From: Erigeron canadensis
Taxonomy: Eukaryota; Streptophyta; Magnoliopsida; Asterales; Asteraceae
NCBI RefSeq assembly: GCF_010389155.1
Contig: NC_057764.1
Location: forward strand, 18,476,001-18,540,000
Direction: 5' to 3'
DNA length: 64,000 bases
Shown: positions 63,166 through 64,000 of the stretch, one piece after another
Layout of the letters: the number at the start of each line of letters is the position of its first letter
How positions within the stretch are numbered: the stretch's first letter is position 1
Notes under the pieces: generated by a model
What the model saw: only the letters and a program-made list of their open reading frames with translations
Told to the model about the DNA's origin: nothing
Databases searched by the model: none
Position numbers and translations under genes: made by a program

Positions 63166-64000
63166 TTACACAGGAACAGAAGTCTCAAATAAGAGTGTAA
63201 TGTAGTCTTTCAAAGTCAAGTCTGAGAAGGTGAACCCATCATTGAACCTATAGGCCACATATATCACCCGTGAAAGATTAACAATTGGATAAAGCAAGTC
63301 CATTGACACTTTAGTTGGCTTTAGACATCCCTCGTTAATGTCTTTCCATGCGTTGTCGATCATTTCCTTGAGTTCTTTGACAGCTACATCTTCGGTCACC
63401 CCAAAACTCCTCATATATGCATCTATACCTGTAGCTCTATGTTCTCTTTCACGCTCAAACTGCATGCATTTTGAGATATGATTATTTTTTATAGCATGAA
63501 AATCTGAATTTACATGTAAGGTTGTGTTTCTCATGTTGTGAGATGATAATTAGTTAATTAGTACCTCAAAGCTCACAACATCATTATGGAGTCTTGCAAT
63601 TAGTTCTGAGGCTTCAAGTATTTTTTGATGACTTTCATACCAAGCTAAAGCTTCTTCATCAACAATTTTGCCCATGCCTATCAAACAAGATTTCGCCAGA
63701 AGATTGTATGTAGATGTTACCAATCCATTCTCATAGTACTCTTCAAATGGTGGTACAGTTCCACTATGTCTCCACTCGGCTTCTCTAAGATAACTTCTAG
63801 CTAGATCCTGAAACTGATTGTTATTAAAGAAGTTTAGTTAGTTAATTATCAAGTCAAAATGATATTAGATATAAAATTTATAACAATAATGGACTCGTAA
63901 ACTTAATTATTAAGGAATCATGCATACTGCTCTTTTTGAAGCATAAACCACATTTTCTCTTCCTTCTTTAGCAAGTTGTTTCTCCCATTCAGCATACTCA
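63166..64000 (-). CDS. Terpene synthase, C-terminal three exons (5' part outside the window)
   Basis: Class I terpene synthases ionise prenyl diphosphates and cyclise or rearrange them; this C-terminal part is closest in wording to TPS-a (sesquiterpene) enzymes, so the product class is inferred. Exons: 63928-64000 (partial), 63565-63813, 63166-63459. Signatures: [43 protein letters not shown], and the metal-binding NSE motif NDVVSFEFE, split by the last intron. The final exon includes [15 protein letters not shown] and ends LLFETSVPV. At the middle exon two acceptors lie 6 bases apart (CAG-TTTCAG); I chose the upstream one because it restores the family phrase FQDLARSY. The DDxxD motif would be beyond 64000. 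Reading frame intact as far as visible; convergent with the MLP gene. Confidence 0.93.

Overview
This is a plant nuclear window, AT-rich, with intron-bearing genes of eudicot type embedded in transposable elements. The gene set and the abundance of small DNA transposons fit a eudicot; Asteraceae is my guess from the general style of the sequence and is not proven. No bacterial, organellar or CRISPR features were seen.

Host genes, left to right. (1) 2844-7586, minus: a complete three-exon TIR1/AFB-type auxin co-receptor F-box gene (588 aa), closest in remembered sequence to the TIR1-like/AFB6 group. (2) 13612-23858, minus: an LSI2-type (ArsB/NhaD family) silicon/metalloid efflux transporter gene, broken by an in-frame stop and by an 8.0-kb Ty1/copia retrotransposon lying inside an exon. 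(3) 27334-33920, minus: a complete ten-exon NDB2-like external alternative NAD(P)H dehydrogenase with an EF-hand (579 aa). (4) 38719-39831, minus: a single-exon gene for an unrecognised acidic protein with an N-terminal hydrophobic region (370 aa). (5) 60877-62155, plus: a complete two-exon major latex protein/Bet v 1-type gene (152 aa). (6) 63166-64000, minus: the last three exons of a terpene synthase whose 5' part lies beyond the right edge.

Mobile DNA fills most of the rest. Elements with convincing ends: a copia element (14805-22804, two 717-bp LTRs); three long-terminal-inverted-repeat elements of Mutator type with 9-bp target duplications (11192-12681, 24859-26235, 34913-36185); one tRNA-derived SINE family in three copies, each with its own target duplication (8290-8631, 50744-51082, 61313-61659); a Helitron (40716-41937); two related ~2.7-3.1 kb solo-LTR-like elements with TG..CA ends and perfect 5-bp duplications (43467-46174, 47385-50459); a hAT-type element with an 8-bp duplication (43186-46661); and Stowaway (55681-55939) and Tourist (58890-59161) MITEs. 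Between 40.7 and 51.1 kb these are nested: a solo LTR sits in a hAT element that sits in one arm of a fold-back element, and next to it a second solo LTR sits in a decayed pogo/Tigger-like transposon.

The host genes act separately (auxin perception, metalloid efflux, respiratory NAD(P)H oxidation, a hydrophobic-ligand-type MLP, terpenoid synthesis); I see no operon-like or clearly clustered pathway. I did not find a convincing wholly new system. The most useful observations are the copia insertion that joins LSI2 coding sequence in frame without a target duplication, the weakened miR393 site and altered pocket residues of the auxin receptor, the new-looking SINE family, and the datable nesting series.
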